Assembly: GCF_026153455.1 (NCBI RefSeq) | Contig: NZ_CP110629.1 | Location: 496,001-560,000 of the forward strand | DNA from: Marinimicrobium sp. C6131 | GTDB lineage: Bacteria > Pseudomonadota > Gammaproteobacteria > Pseudomonadales > Cellvibrionaceae | Direction of reading: 5' to 3' | Length of the DNA stretch: 64,000 bases | Part shown: positions 18,274-27,490 of the stretch, one piece after another | Layout of the letters: every line of letters starts with the position of its first letter | Position numbering within the stretch: position 1 is the stretch's first letter | The notes under the pieces: model-generated | The model's input: only the letters and a program-made list of their open reading frames with translations | Database searches by the model: none | What the model was told of the DNA's origin: nothing | Made by a program: the position numbers and the translations under genes

Positions 18274-18559
18274 GCCTTTGTGTACCTGAGATTTTGGGGA
18301 AGCCCGCGATTCTCGGCGCCTCGGGGCTTCGTGTCAAATATTGGCGCAAACGCTGGCCGCTTGGACCCGCGCCGAGCCCATAAAATCCGCAGCGCAATGA
18401 AAAACCGGCCCAGTCTCGCCCAAGGGCGCCATAAAACTGACGATCGGTAGATGAATTCGATGCCAGTCGTGGTAAGATGCACGATTTTTGGCGCTCCGGC
18501 CGGTTTCAGGCGGAAGCAAAATACAGAGTGGTTGACTGACGTCGGAAGCGGAGTCCGTG

Positions 18560-19504
18560 ATGATAACCGTTCAAGAGTTGATGACCCCGGTGGGCACTCA
18601 AGTGGATGCTGGCCAGAGCCTGATTGAGGTTCTGGCCATGATGCGCCGCAATCAGCACTCCTGTGCTGTGGTGAAGGACGGCGACCGGGTGGTGGGCCTG
18701 ATTCGGGAAAAGGATCTGGTGGCGGTGCTTGCCCGGGTACTGGAGTCCGGTAGCGTTGCTGTGGGGCAGGCAGCGGACGTGATGACCGTCAACCCGGTGT
18801 GTGTGCCTGCCGCCGCATCGCTGCTGGAGGCGCTCAAGCGCGCGCAGGAACATCGTCAACGCCAGATGCCGGTGTTGGATGAGCAGGGCATGTTGGTGGG
18901 CATGATTACCCATACTGATATGGCGCAGGCTTACATTCACATCCTGGAGCGCCAATCAGAGTTGGTCAGTGTCAACCGGGTTCTGAAAGCGGAATCGCTG
19001 CGGGATTCTCTGCTCAATATCGGCAATCGTCGCGCCATGGAGCAGGACCTGGAGGTGCTGGCGGCCCATCCTGAGCGTCGTTACGCGCTGGCTCTGCTGG
19101 ATCTCGACTGGTTCAAGAAGTACAACGATTACTACGGCCACCAGGCGGGAGATCGGGCGCTACAACGAGTCAGCGAAGCCATTACCCGTCATCTGCGTCA
19201 GGGCGATACCCTCTATCGGTACGGTGGCGAAGAGCTGCTGCTTTTAATGCTGGATACCGATCTGGAGGGGGCCTGGCAGGGCGCCAATCGGGTGCGCGAA
19301 GCGGTGCAGCAACTGGGGATCGAGCACGCTCCGAGCCCGCTGGGTGTGCTGACTCTGAGTGCGGGGGTTGCCAGTGAAGCCGGGGTGGGGGTGTCTCATC
19401 TGATTGCTTCCGCCGACCAGGCCCTTTATTACGCGAAGACCCACGGGCACAACAGCGTTGTTCGAGCCCAGGTGTCGGAACGGGGCAAGCCCCCCTCCTC
19501 ATAG
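18560..19504 (+). CDS. Diguanylate cyclase with N-terminal CBS pair
   Basis: A 314-residue cytoplasmic protein. Two CBS motifs (about residues 1-125, with MTPVGTQVDAGQSL and MTVNPVCVPAAASL) form a ligand-sensing pair, likely for adenine nucleotides. The GGDEF domain follows (about 150-312) with the active motif GGEEL and an inhibitory-site RQGD exactly five residues before it, so it should be an active, product-inhibited cyclase making c-di-GMP. The ATG at 18560 is preceded by an in-frame GTG at 18557, either of which could be used. No membrane segment is present. The 283-base space upstream holds no recognisable gene. Confidence 0.9.
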   Translation: MITVQELMTPVGTQVDAGQSLIEVLAMMRRNQHSCAVVKDGDRVVGLIREKDLVAVLARVLESGSVAVGQAADVMTVNPVCVPAAASLLEALKRAQEHRQRQMPVLDEQGMLVGMITHTDMAQAYIHILERQSELVSVNRVLKAESLRDSLLNIGNRRAMEQDLEVLAAHPERRYALALLDLDWFKKYNDYYGHQAGDRALQRVSEAITRHLRQGDTLYRYGGEELLLLMLDTDLEGAWQGANRVREAVQQLGIEHAPSPLGVLTLSAGVASEAGVGVSHLIASADQALYYAKTHGHNSVVRAQVSERGKPPSS

Positions 19505-19659
19505 CGGGCGGAGGGAGCCAGAAAGACTGTGACTGCAATCGGTTACTCGCTGGTCTGATTCCAATGTCACGCAATTATCACTTGTAGTTCCCCCGTGGAT
19601 CCGTACACTGCGCCGCTTTGTTGGTAGCCGAGGCGGATGCCTCCTGGACGTGTGTCGTT

Positions 19660-20067
19660 ATGCCCCATCCCGCTGTTGAACCTTTGTCCCTGACCAACCG
19701 TCTCGGGCAGCCTGTTGTATTGGGTGTGAAGTTTCTGCCCGGAGAGCACCGCGATACTCTGTTTGTGAGTGCCCCCCGCCAACAGGCCTCCAGCTTTTTT
19801 GGCAAAAATGCTGAACCGTTTCTGATGCAGTTGATGGAGCAGCTCCCGCTGGTTCCCGAGCGGCTGAGCATCATTGAGTTACGCGGCGATCCGGAGAACC
19901 CGGAGTTCTGGCGCTGGCGTGCGGAGTGGGTGGGACGCTCGCCCATGGCGCTGCGCGCCGAGCCGGTGGCCAGCAATGGCTCCCGCTCGGCACTTCAATC
20001 GCTGTTGGAAGGGCGGCAGCACGAGGGCGCCTGCCACGCGGGCGCTCCCCGTCGCCGACAAGCCTGA
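19660..20067 (+). CDS. Hypothetical protein, orphan
   Basis: A 135-residue frame starting at the ATG MPHPAVEPLSL; an in-frame start 42 bases earlier is possible. I do not recognise the family. Codon positions look like coding sequence (G/C-rich third positions), and the predicted protein has a mixed helix/strand pattern with LSIIELRGDPENPEFWRWRA near the middle. The last 20 residues are arginine-rich and low in conservation-type features, so the true end could differ. It sits between the diguanylate cyclase gene and the convergent metE, ending 6 bases before the metE stop. No signal peptide or membrane helix is seen. Confidence 0.5.
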   Translation: MPHPAVEPLSLTNRLGQPVVLGVKFLPGEHRDTLFVSAPRQQASSFFGKNAEPFLMQLMEQLPLVPERLSIIELRGDPENPEFWRWRAEWVGRSPMALRAEPVASNGSRSALQSLLEGRQHEGACHAGAPRRRQA

Positions 20068-20073
20068 CGGCTA

Positions 20074-22458
20074 TCAGGCTGATTCGCGCGAACGTTCGCG
20101 CAGACGCCGGGCCGCTCTGACCATGTTGGCCAGGGCGGCTTCGGTTTCTGCCCAACCCCGGGTTTTCAGGCCGCAGTCCGGATTGACCCAGAGTCGCTCT
20201 TTGGGTAACCGTCGGGCCGCCTGCTCCATCAGGTTCACCATTGCCTCGACCGGGGGCACGTTCGGCGAGTGAATGTCGTAGACGCCGGGGCCGATGTCAT
20301 TCGGGTAGGCAAACTGCTCGAAGGCATCGAGCAGCTCGCCCTGAGAGCGTGAGGTTTCGATGGTAATGACATCCGCGTCCAATGCCGCAATGGCGTCAAT
20401 GATGTCATTGAATTCCGAATAACACATGTGGGTGTGAATCTGGGTTTCGTCGCTCACACCGCTGGCGCTCAGCCGAAACGCTTCCACCGCCCAGTCGAGG
20501 TATTCCCCCCACTCTTTCCGTTTTAAGGGCAGGCCCTCCCGCAACGCTGGCTCGTCGATCTGGATGATCTGTATTCCGCAGGCCTCCAGGTCGTTGACCT
20601 CGTCCCGCAGCGCCAGGGCGATTTGCCGTGCGGTGACCGAGCGGGGCTGATCGTTGCGTACAAAGGACCAGAACAACATGGTAATCGGGCCGGTGAGCAT
20701 CCCCTTGACCGGTTTGCGGCTCAGTGACTGGGCATAGCGGGCCCACTGGGTGGTCATGGCGTGAGGACGGGCCACGTCACCGTATATGATGGGTGGTTTT
20801 ACGCAGCGGGAGCCGTAGCTCTGCACCCAGCCAAAGCGGGTAAAGGCGTAGCCATCAAGCTGTTCGCCAAAGTATTCCACCATGTCGTTGCGTTCGGCTT
20901 CGCCGTGTACCAGAACATCCAGTCCCAACTGCTCCTGGCGGACGATGGCATCGGCAATGGCCTGACGCATGCGGTTGCGGTACGCCACCTCGGACATCTG
21001 CCCCTGTTTGTACGCTCTGCGGGCCTGCCGGATGTCATCGGTCTGGGGGAATGAGCCGATGGTGGTCGTGGGGAATTCCGGTAACTGCAACAGCGCCTGC
21101 TGCTGGGCGATGCGCTTGGCAAAGGGGCTGTGACGTTGACTGTCGGTCGGGGAAATGGCACGCAGACGTTCCTGAACCGCCGGATTGTGGACCCGTTGGG
21201 ATTCGCGCCGTGAGCGAACGGACTGGTCGCTGGCTTTGAGGGCGGCCAGTGCAGACGGTGCGGGGGCGGGAGCCAGCAACTGTGCCAGAGCCACCACTTC
21301 ATCGACTTTCTGCAGCGCGAAGGCCAGCCAGCTTTTCAGCTCGGGGTCCAGTGTCTGCTCCCGCCCCAGATCGACCGGTACGTGCAACAAGGAACAGGAT
21401 GGCGCCAACCACAGTCGGTCACCCAGGCGCTCGGCGACATCGGCGAGGGTTTCCCGCGCCGTCTGCAGGTCGGTGCGCCATATGTTCCTTCCGTCGATTG
21501 CCCCAACGGACAACACTTTGTGCACCGGCAGGCGGTCGACGACGCTCAGTAGTTGCTCCGGTGCCCGCACGGCGTCGATGTGCAGACCGGCGACAGGCAA
21601 CTGGACCGCTGTGGACAGATTCTCGCCGAGCGCTCCGAAATAGGTGGCCAGCAGCACTTTTACCGCCCGGCTCTGCAATCGGTGGTAGCTTGGCTCGAAA
21701 GCCTGCTGCCACGCCAGAGGCAGGTCCAATACCAGAATGGGTTCGTCAATCTGCACCCATTCGGCGCCCGCCTCGGCCAGGGCGTCCAGCAGTTGCTGAT
21801 AGGCGGGCAACAGGGCATCGAGCAGGCTCAGCCGGTCAAAATCCGCTTTTTCCTTGCCCAGCCAGAGATAACTGAGCGGGCCCAATATCACGGGTTTGAC
21901 CCGATGCCCGAGGGCGACGGCTTCCCGCGTCTCATCGATGATCTGCCGATAACTCAGCTCAAAGGTCTGATCGGGGTGAAATTCGGGGACCAGGTAGTGG
22001 TAGTTGGTATCGAACCACTTGGTCATTTCGCAGGCGCTGCTGGCGGTGCCGCTGGGCGCTCTGCCGCGCGCCATCCGGAACAACGTGTCCAGATCGACCT
22101 GTCGGCAGGGCCCCTCGGGGGCTTCCGGGGTGTCAATCGGCTCGCTGCAGCCACACTCGGACCGGGCGGCCGGTTCATTGTTCTCGGCGAGGGCTTCAGC
22201 CCGGTGGCGCAACGGAACGTTGCCAAGCGTGGCGGACAGTGTCAGGACCTGGTCGTACCAGGCAAAGTCACCGGTGGGAATCCAGCTCAGGCCGGCGTCG
22301 GCCTGTTGCTGCCAATGCCGGCGGCGCAAGGTCCGTCCGGTATCTTCCAGAGCCTCTCTGGACAGGTCGCCGCGCCAGTAGGCTTCGAGAGCCCGCTTGA
22401 GTTCTCGGTCGGCTCCGATTCGGGGAAAGCCCAGGTTGTGAGTGGGTATCGGGTGCAT
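20074..22458 (-). CDS. metE: Cobalamin-independent methionine synthase
   Basis: 5-methyltetrahydropteroyltriglutamate-homocysteine methyltransferase, final step of methionine synthesis, cytoplasmic. The 794-residue length and two-barrel layout fit MetE. The N-terminus (HNLGFPRIGADRELK) binds folate; the C-terminal barrel holds the zinc/homocysteine ligands in HTHMCYSEFNDI and NPDCGLKTRGW, all present. The gene is divergent from metR, the classical arrangement, with about 190 bases between them. Family knowledge: transcription activated by MetR with homocysteine as coactivator. An inverted repeat (ACAGAC-5-GTCTGT at 22483-22499) lies just upstream of the start, but I cannot assign it to a known operator. 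Confidence 0.96.
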   Translation of the reverse strand: MHPIPTHNLGFPRIGADRELKRALEAYWRGDLSREALEDTGRTLRRRHWQQQADAGLSWIPTGDFAWYDQVLTLSATLGNVPLRHRAEALAENNEPAARSECGCSEPIDTPEAPEGPCRQVDLDTLFRMARGRAPSGTASSACEMTKWFDTNYHYLVPEFHPDQTFELSYRQIIDETREAVALGHRVKPVILGPLSYLWLGKEKADFDRLSLLDALLPAYQQLLDALAEAGAEWVQIDEPILVLDLPLAWQQAFEPSYHRLQSRAVKVLLATYFGALGENLSTAVQLPVAGLHIDAVRAPEQLLSVVDRLPVHKVLSVGAIDGRNIWRTDLQTARETLADVAERLGDRLWLAPSCSLLHVPVDLGREQTLDPELKSWLAFALQKVDEVVALAQLLAPAPAPSALAALKASDQSVRSRRESQRVHNPAVQERLRAISPTDSQRHSPFAKRIAQQQALLQLPEFPTTTIGSFPQTDDIRQARRAYKQGQMSEVAYRNRMRQAIADAIVRQEQLGLDVLVHGEAERNDMVEYFGEQLDGYAFTRFGWVQSYGSRCVKPPIIYGDVARPHAMTTQWARYAQSLSRKPVKGMLTGPITMLFWSFVRNDQPRSVTARQIALALRDEVNDLEACGIQIIQIDEPALREGLPLKRKEWGEYLDWAVEAFRLSASGVSDETQIHTHMCYSEFNDIIDAIAALDADVITIETSRSQGELLDAFEQFAYPNDIGPGVYDIHSPNVPPVEAMVNLMEQAARRLPKERLWVNPDCGLKTRGWAETEAALANMVRAARRLRERSRESA

Positions 22459-22646
22459 AGGGTCCTCAGCTCAAAAGTGTGAACAGACAAACGGTCTGTG
22501 GGGTAAGTCTCAACGTGGTGGGCGTATTCTCTGTAAAGTGCTACTATGAATCAAATGGAGTATTTTCAGATTTACTATGAATTTTATTAATATAGGCCTG
22601 GTGCTTTTTTCGCCTCGCCCGATTGTTGAGGAGCGGAACAAAACCG

Positions 22647-23567
22647 ATGCTGGAAATCCGTCACTTGAAAACCCTGGTGGCCCTGCGGGACACCGGCTCT
22701 TTGGTGGATGCTGCGGAGCGCGTTCACCTGACCCAGTCAGCGCTGTCTCATCAGTTGAAGGACCTGGAGAGCCGTCTTGGCGGCGAGCTGTTTGTGCGCA
22801 AGAGCCGGCCGGTGCGTTTTACGCCCGCGGGCAAGCGACTATTGGCGTTGGCCGACGATGTGCTGGCCCGGCTTGAGGACGCCGAGCGGGAGGTGCACAA
22901 GCTGCTGCATGGCGAGGCCGGGCGCCTGAATATGGCCATTGAGTGTCACAGTTGCTTCAACTGGTTGATGCCGACCATTGAGCGTTACCGAAACCACTGG
23001 CCGGCCGTGGAGCTGGATTTTTCCGGCGGCTTCACGTTTGAGCCGCTACCCGCGCTGGTTCAGGGCGACATCGACCTGGTCGTGACAGCGGATCCGCAAT
23101 TGATTCGCGGGGTAGAGTACGTCCCGCTGTTTGCATATGAAATGCAGTTTGCCCTGGGGCGGGACCATCCTCTGGCGGAACGTCCCTGGCTTGAACCGGA
23201 GGACCTGTTGGAGCAGACGTTGATCACCTACCCGGTTGAGCGCAACCGGCTGGATGTTTTCAAGCAGTTTCTGGAGCCCGCGGGGGTTGAACCCGCGTCA
23301 GTGCGTACCGCCGAACTGACCATGATGATGGTACAGCTGGTGGCCAGTGGGCGGGGCGTTTCAGCGCTGCCGAACTGGGTGCTGGCCGAGTATGTGGATC
23401 AAGCGTTGATCACGGTCCGCTCGGCTGGCCCTCGAGGTGTCTGGCCAATACTTTATGCCGCGGTGCGCGAGGCCCAACTGGATGCGCCCTTTATGCAGGA
23501 CTTCCTCCGGTTGGCCCGCGAACACTGTCTCAAACATCTGAAGGGGGTGCGTCGGGTATCGTCCTGA
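22647..23567 (+). CDS. metR: LysR-type regulator of methionine genes
   Basis: A 306-residue LysR-family activator. The ATG at 22647 gives MLEIRHLKTLVALRDTGSL, matching the MetR N-terminus; an in-frame TTG 24 bases earlier is less likely. The helix-turn-helix is at about residues 18-37 (AAERVHLTQSALSHQLKDLE), followed by the conserved FVRKSRPVRFTPAGKRLL and the effector-domain start MAIECHSCFNWLMP, which is diagnostic for MetR. Homocysteine is the known coinducer in enterics. It is divergent from metE, which is presumably its main target. I did not find a clear TGAA-N5-TTCA site in the intergenic region. Confidence 0.94.
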   Translation: MLEIRHLKTLVALRDTGSLVDAAERVHLTQSALSHQLKDLESRLGGELFVRKSRPVRFTPAGKRLLALADDVLARLEDAEREVHKLLHGEAGRLNMAIECHSCFNWLMPTIERYRNHWPAVELDFSGGFTFEPLPALVQGDIDLVVTADPQLIRGVEYVPLFAYEMQFALGRDHPLAERPWLEPEDLLEQTLITYPVERNRLDVFKQFLEPAGVEPASVRTAELTMMMVQLVASGRGVSALPNWVLAEYVDQALITVRSAGPRGVWPILYAAVREAQLDAPFMQDFLRLAREHCLKHLKGVRRVSS

Positions 23568-23641
23568 TCCAACCGTCGCTGTGGCGCGTAAAAACACGGA
23601 ACGTCAAACAACAGCCAGATCATCTACAGCGGACTCCTCCT

Positions 23642-24868
23642 ATGACAGGCTCCTACAATGCCGTTCTGGTCATCGCGTCTTATTGCGTGGCGGTGATTGC
23701 GTCCTACACCGCCATCTACTTTGGTACCCGGGTATTTCATTTCGACGGAGCCCAGCGGCGTCACTGGCTGATTGCCGGCGCGCTCTGTCTGGGGACCGGG
23801 ATATGGTCCATGCACTTTGTGGGAATGAGTGCCTACGAGATGCCTATGGGAATGACCATGTCCTTCAATGCCGGGCTGACAGCCCTGTCCTGGCTGCCGG
23901 CGTTGGTGGCGTCAGGGCTGGCTCTGCATGTCATTACCTTGCCCAGAGTCACCTCGGTCGCTGTTGCGTCTGCCTCACTGATTATGGGCGCGGGCATTTT
24001 TTCGATGCACTATCTGGGCATGTATGCCATGCAGATGGATCCCGCCATTCAATACGACCCGCTGTGGGTCGCTATTTCCGCGGCGATTGCCGTGGGAGCA
24101 TCGGGGGCTGCGCTGATGATCTGTCGCAAGATCCGCGATGTGCCTGTTCAGTATGCGGTATGGGTCAAGGCGTTGGCGGCGCTGGTGATGGGGGCCGCTA
24201 TTTGTGGCATGCATTACTCGGGGATGATGGCGGCGATTTATCCGATGGAAGCCACCCTGCATCAGGGCAATCATCTCCAGGGGAACTGGATGGGTGTACC
24301 CACGGCGATAGTGGTGAGCGGCCTGCTGTTGTTGGCTATTTATGTTGCCTACAGCGATTTGCGTGCACGGGACCGGGCGCGGCAAGCGCAGGAACGGGCG
24401 CAGGATCAAGCCCGTCAGGCGGCCTTCTACGATGCCTCCACGGGGCTGCCCAATCGCAGCTATCTGGAGCGGCAGTTGTTGGAGCGGTTGACCGTAACAG
24501 CGCGGGGCTCACAGCCCGAGCCCTTCTTGCTGTTCTACGTTCAGCTCCAGGCGCCGGATGATACGCAGGTGCAGGAGGTGGCTCGACAACTCAGGCGCGC
24601 TTTCAGCCGTGCAGTGCATGTCGTGCGATACAGTAGCGACAGCTTTATGGTCCTGCACGAACCCATGTCGGCGGAGGAGGTCAAGCGAAAGCGGGTCACC
24701 CTGAACGCCGCTTTTTCGAGCAGTGCGACCATCGCCCGATGGGGGTGGGGGCTGAGCCAATACCCGGCATCGGCCAGTAACAGTCGTGGCCTGATGCAGA
24801 ACGCACAGCGGGTACGGGAATGGTTGAAACCTGAGAGTGCCGCAGTTGGAGGTCGCCAGGTCGCCTGA
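23642..24868 (+). CDS. MHYT-domain membrane sensor with degenerate GGDEF domain
   Basis: A 408-residue inner-membrane protein. Seven helices in the first ~235 residues include three MHYT-type repeats (MHFVGMSAYEM, MHYLGMYAMQM, MHYSGMMAAIY), proposed in the family to bind a metal and sense oxygen, CO or NO. A short coiled linker rich in Q, A and R leads to a GGDEF-like domain beginning YDASTGLPNRSYLE. The catalytic GGDEF position reads YSSDSFMVL, so the active residues are lost and no EAL follows. The protein should therefore be a sensor or c-di-GMP/GTP-binding adaptor and not a cyclase. The ATG at 23642 starts directly before the first helix. Confidence 0.87.
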   Translation: MTGSYNAVLVIASYCVAVIASYTAIYFGTRVFHFDGAQRRHWLIAGALCLGTGIWSMHFVGMSAYEMPMGMTMSFNAGLTALSWLPALVASGLALHVITLPRVTSVAVASASLIMGAGIFSMHYLGMYAMQMDPAIQYDPLWVAISAAIAVGASGAALMICRKIRDVPVQYAVWVKALAALVMGAAICGMHYSGMMAAIYPMEATLHQGNHLQGNWMGVPTAIVVSGLLLLAIYVAYSDLRARDRARQAQERAQDQARQAAFYDASTGLPNRSYLERQLLERLTVTARGSQPEPFLLFYVQLQAPDDTQVQEVARQLRRAFSRAVHVVRYSSDSFMVLHEPMSAEEVKRKRVTLNAAFSSSATIARWGWGLSQYPASASNSRGLMQNAQRVREWLKPESAAVGGRQVA

Positions 24869-24893
24869 GACGGCGCAGCGCGAAACCCGAAAG

Positions 24894-24928
24894 AAAGCCA
24901 GCAGCAGTCATCGAACGCTGGCTTTTCT
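24894..24928. terminator. Probable bidirectional terminator
   Basis: AAAGCCAGC (24894-24902) pairs with GCTGGCTTT (24917-24925), followed by TTCTG on the plus strand and preceded by an A-rich stretch. It lies between two convergent genes, the MHYT gene and tpx. The T-run is short, so efficiency may be moderate. Confidence 0.7.
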
Positions 24929-24988
24929 GTCGGGCAAGGCTATCAATTCACGTGATGATATCGAATGGAACGCCCCGGCCTGTAGGCT

Positions 24989-25486
24989 TCAGCCCAGTGC
25001 CTGGATGGCGGCGTCATAGTCCGGCTCATCCGCCACTTCGCTGACCAACTGGGTGTAGGTTACTTTACCCTCCTGATCAACCACCACCACAGCGCGTGCA
25101 TCCAGTCCGGTCAGTGGACCTTCCACCATGCGCACGCCGTAGTCCTCGGCAAAGCTGGAGCGGAAAGCGGACGCGGGAATGACTTGATCCAGTCCTTCCG
25201 CGCCGCAAAAGCGTGCCATGGCAAATGGCAAATCCTCGGAGACACACAGAACCACCGTGTTATCCAGTGCGCTCGCCTTTTCATTGAACGCACGAACAGA
25301 TTGCGCGCAGGTGGGCGTGTCCACACTGGGGAAAATGTTCAGCACCACTCGCTTGCCTTTGAAGTCACTCAGGCTGATTTCCGACAGGTCGGTTTTTACC
25401 AGCGTGAACTCAGGTGCCGCTGTGCCTTTTGCGGGCAGTTCACCACTGGTTTTAAACGGGTTACCTTTCAATGTAACAGTTGCCAT
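24989..25486 (-). CDS. tpx: Thiol peroxidase
   Basis: A 165-residue atypical 2-Cys peroxiredoxin that reduces lipid and other hydroperoxides using thioredoxin, cytoplasmic or periplasmic-facing in family members. I chose the ATG at 25486 because it gives MATVTLKGNPFKTSGELP, the family N-terminus; an upstream in-frame start adds 23 unrelated residues. The peroxidatic Cys is in SVDTPTCAQSVRAFN and the resolving Cys in MARFCGAEG, both conserved Tpx blocks. It is a single gene, divergent from the AbgT transporter gene with 138 bases between starts. Confidence 0.95.
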   Translation of the reverse strand: MATVTLKGNPFKTSGELPAKGTAAPEFTLVKTDLSEISLSDFKGKRVVLNIFPSVDTPTCAQSVRAFNEKASALDNTVVLCVSEDLPFAMARFCGAEGLDQVIPASAFRSSFAEDYGVRMVEGPLTGLDARAVVVVDQEGKVTYTQLVSEVADEPDYDAAIQALG

Positions 25487-25624
25487 GCTGTGCTCCTGCT
25501 GGATGGTGACATGAGGAATCGAATCGGCCCGCACACTGGACAGGCCATAAAACATGCATTACAACGCTGGTGCGATGTGATTGCAAGTGCCGATTACCTT
25601 TCTTTAACGCAACCGGAAGCTACT

Positions 25625-27154
25625 ATGAACGCCATTAAGTCCCCGCCCGGTGCATTGGCGGCGATTGCCCGCTGGGGCAATCGATTGCCGGCGCCAGCGC
25701 TGCTGTTCCTTTGGCTCAGTCTGGCGTTGGTGCTGATTTCTGCGGTGGTCGCCGCCTTTGACGTGTCCACCCGTTTGCCGGGGCAGGACGAGCGTATTGC
25801 GGTGCGCAGCCTGCTCAGTGCCGAGGGGGTGCGTTGGGCACTGACTCACACAGTTGACAACTTTGTTTCCTTTGCGCCGGTGGGTACGGTCCTGGTGGCC
25901 ATGATGGGTTTGGGGGTTGCCGAGCACTCCGGCCTGTTGCGGGTGCTGCTTGAGCGCTTGGTGCGCCGTACGCCCCGGGGCCTGCTGAGCTGGGTTGTGG
26001 TGTTTGCCGGCATTCTGTCGAATCTTGCCATGGATGCGGGCTATGTCGTGCTGATTCCTCTGGCGGGGTTGATGTATGCCGCGGCGGGGCGGCCACCCCT
26101 GGCGGGTATCGCAGCGGCTTTCGCGGGCGTTTCGGCCGGCTACAGTGCCAACCTGTTGATCGGTCCGGTGGACGCCATTCTCAGCGGGATGAGCACGGAG
26201 GCGGTGGCGATTGTTGCGCCTGAGTACACGGTGGGCGTTGAGGCCAATTACTACTTTGCGGCCGTCTCGACCCTGGTGTTGAGCGTGCTCGGTGCCTGGG
26301 TGACGGAGCGCTGGGTGATGCCGTACCTGGCCCGGACGGCCGGCTCTGAGGAGCGTGGGAATCCCGTGCCGGATGAGGCTGTCGCGCTGTCGCCGGCCGA
26401 TCGCCGTGGACTCTGGCTGGTGGCCGGCTGGACCCTTCTGTTTGTCTCAGGGGTGCTCGCGGCGTCGGTTCCGGAAGGTGCGCCGCTGCGCGACCCGGAC
26501 AGTCCGGGTTTTCTCGGCTCGGCGGCAATGCAGGGGGTTGTGGTGTTGATTGCGCTCTATGCGGCCGTTGCCGGCTGGCTGTTCGGGCGCTTCAGTGGGC
26601 GGTACGGTAGTAGTCAGGCATTGGTGCAGGCCATGGAAGGGACGATGGCGACCATGGCCGGTTATCTGGTCCTGATGTTTTTTGCCGCTCAGTTTGTGAA
26701 TTATTTCGCCTGGAGCCAGTTGGGTACCCTGCTGGCCGTCAGTGGTGCCGAGGGGTTGAAAGGCCTGGCGGTACCGAACAGCGTCCTGCTGATCGTGTTT
26801 GTGTTAATGGCAGCCTTTATCAACCTGTTTGTCGGTAGCGCCTCGGCCAAGTGGGGGTTGTTGGCGCCGGTCTTTGTCCCGATGCTGTTCTTGCTGGGAG
26901 TCAGCCCTGAGGCGACCCAGATGGCCTTCCGGATCGGAGACAGCAGCACCAACATCATAACACCGCTGATGCCCTATTTCGGGGTGGTGGTTGCCTTTGC
27001 CCAGCGCTATAAACCGGACTTGGGTATCGGCACGCTGATGGCGATGATGTTGCCGTACAGCATTGTGTTTTTGTTGGGCTGGAGCGCACTCATGCTGGTG
27101 TGGTTCTGGCTCGGTTTGCCCCTCGGGCCGGGTGCACCGATGCTGCTCAATTGA
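25625..27154 (+). CDS. AbgT family transporter
   Basis: A 509-residue inner-membrane protein with about eleven to thirteen helices and no signal peptide. The pattern matches the AbgT family (p-aminobenzoyl-glutamate transporter and the related MtrF efflux pump): HTVDNFVSFAPVGTVLVAMM near residue 80, SNLAMDAGYVVLIPL, SAGYSANLLIGPVDAILSG, and the hairpin GDSSTNIITPLMPYF near the C-terminus. The ATG at 25625 is chosen because the open frame upstream is non-hydrophobic and overlaps tpx antisense. Members either import p-aminobenzoyl-glutamate or export folate precursors and sulfonamides; direction cannot be told. No abgA/B hydrolase gene is adjacent. Confidence 0.9.
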   Translation: MNAIKSPPGALAAIARWGNRLPAPALLFLWLSLALVLISAVVAAFDVSTRLPGQDERIAVRSLLSAEGVRWALTHTVDNFVSFAPVGTVLVAMMGLGVAEHSGLLRVLLERLVRRTPRGLLSWVVVFAGILSNLAMDAGYVVLIPLAGLMYAAAGRPPLAGIAAAFAGVSAGYSANLLIGPVDAILSGMSTEAVAIVAPEYTVGVEANYYFAAVSTLVLSVLGAWVTERWVMPYLARTAGSEERGNPVPDEAVALSPADRRGLWLVAGWTLLFVSGVLAASVPEGAPLRDPDSPGFLGSAAMQGVVVLIALYAAVAGWLFGRFSGRYGSSQALVQAMEGTMATMAGYLVLMFFAAQFVNYFAWSQLGTLLAVSGAEGLKGLAVPNSVLLIVFVLMAAFINLFVGSASAKWGLLAPVFVPMLFLLGVSPEATQMAFRIGDSSTNIITPLMPYFGVVVAFAQRYKPDLGIGTLMAMMLPYSIVFLLGWSALMLVWFWLGLPLGPGAPMLLN

Positions 27155-27156
27155 GG

Positions 27157-27185
27157 TTGCAATAGGGGGGCAAACTGCGCATAAT
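27157..27185 (+). promoter_or_regulatory. Probable sigma70 promoter of the 4.5S RNA gene
   Basis: TTGCAA at 27157-27162 and CATAAT at 27180-27185 are separated by 17 bases, the ideal spacing. Start of transcription would be near 27192, leaving a leader of about 57 bases before the mature 4.5S RNA. It follows the AbgT stop codon almost at once. Confidence 0.55.
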
Positions 27186-27248
27186 GCGCCCCACTCGACC
27201 ACAGCCAGTGGCTGTTTCAGGGGGATTCCCCCGGTGTCGAGCGACAAT

Positions 27249-27360
<112 letters not shown>

Positions 27361-27396
27361 CATCCCCCGCTATTTGTATAATTCTGTCGTTCCCCT

Positions 27397-27420
27397 GGTG
27401 GTAAGCGCAGCGCACCCGCC
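27397..27420. repeat. Short variant of the GCGGAT-type hairpin repeat
   Basis: GGTGGTAAGCGCAGCGCA followed by CCCGCC is a shortened relative of the repeats at 6167-6208 and 10693-10730. It lies between ffs and dnaX. It could equally be a chance GC-rich hairpin. Confidence 0.35.
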
Positions 27421-27490
27421 GTATATATCACCGGGCATCTTCCGGTATACTCCCGCCCTGGTTTTGATATTCTGATCCACTGAGGAAGGC

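Noticed and set aside
22459..22646. MetR or MetJ operator between metE and metR
   Set aside because: No good TGAA-N5-TTCA or AGACGTCT repeats could be found by eye; only weak half-sites.
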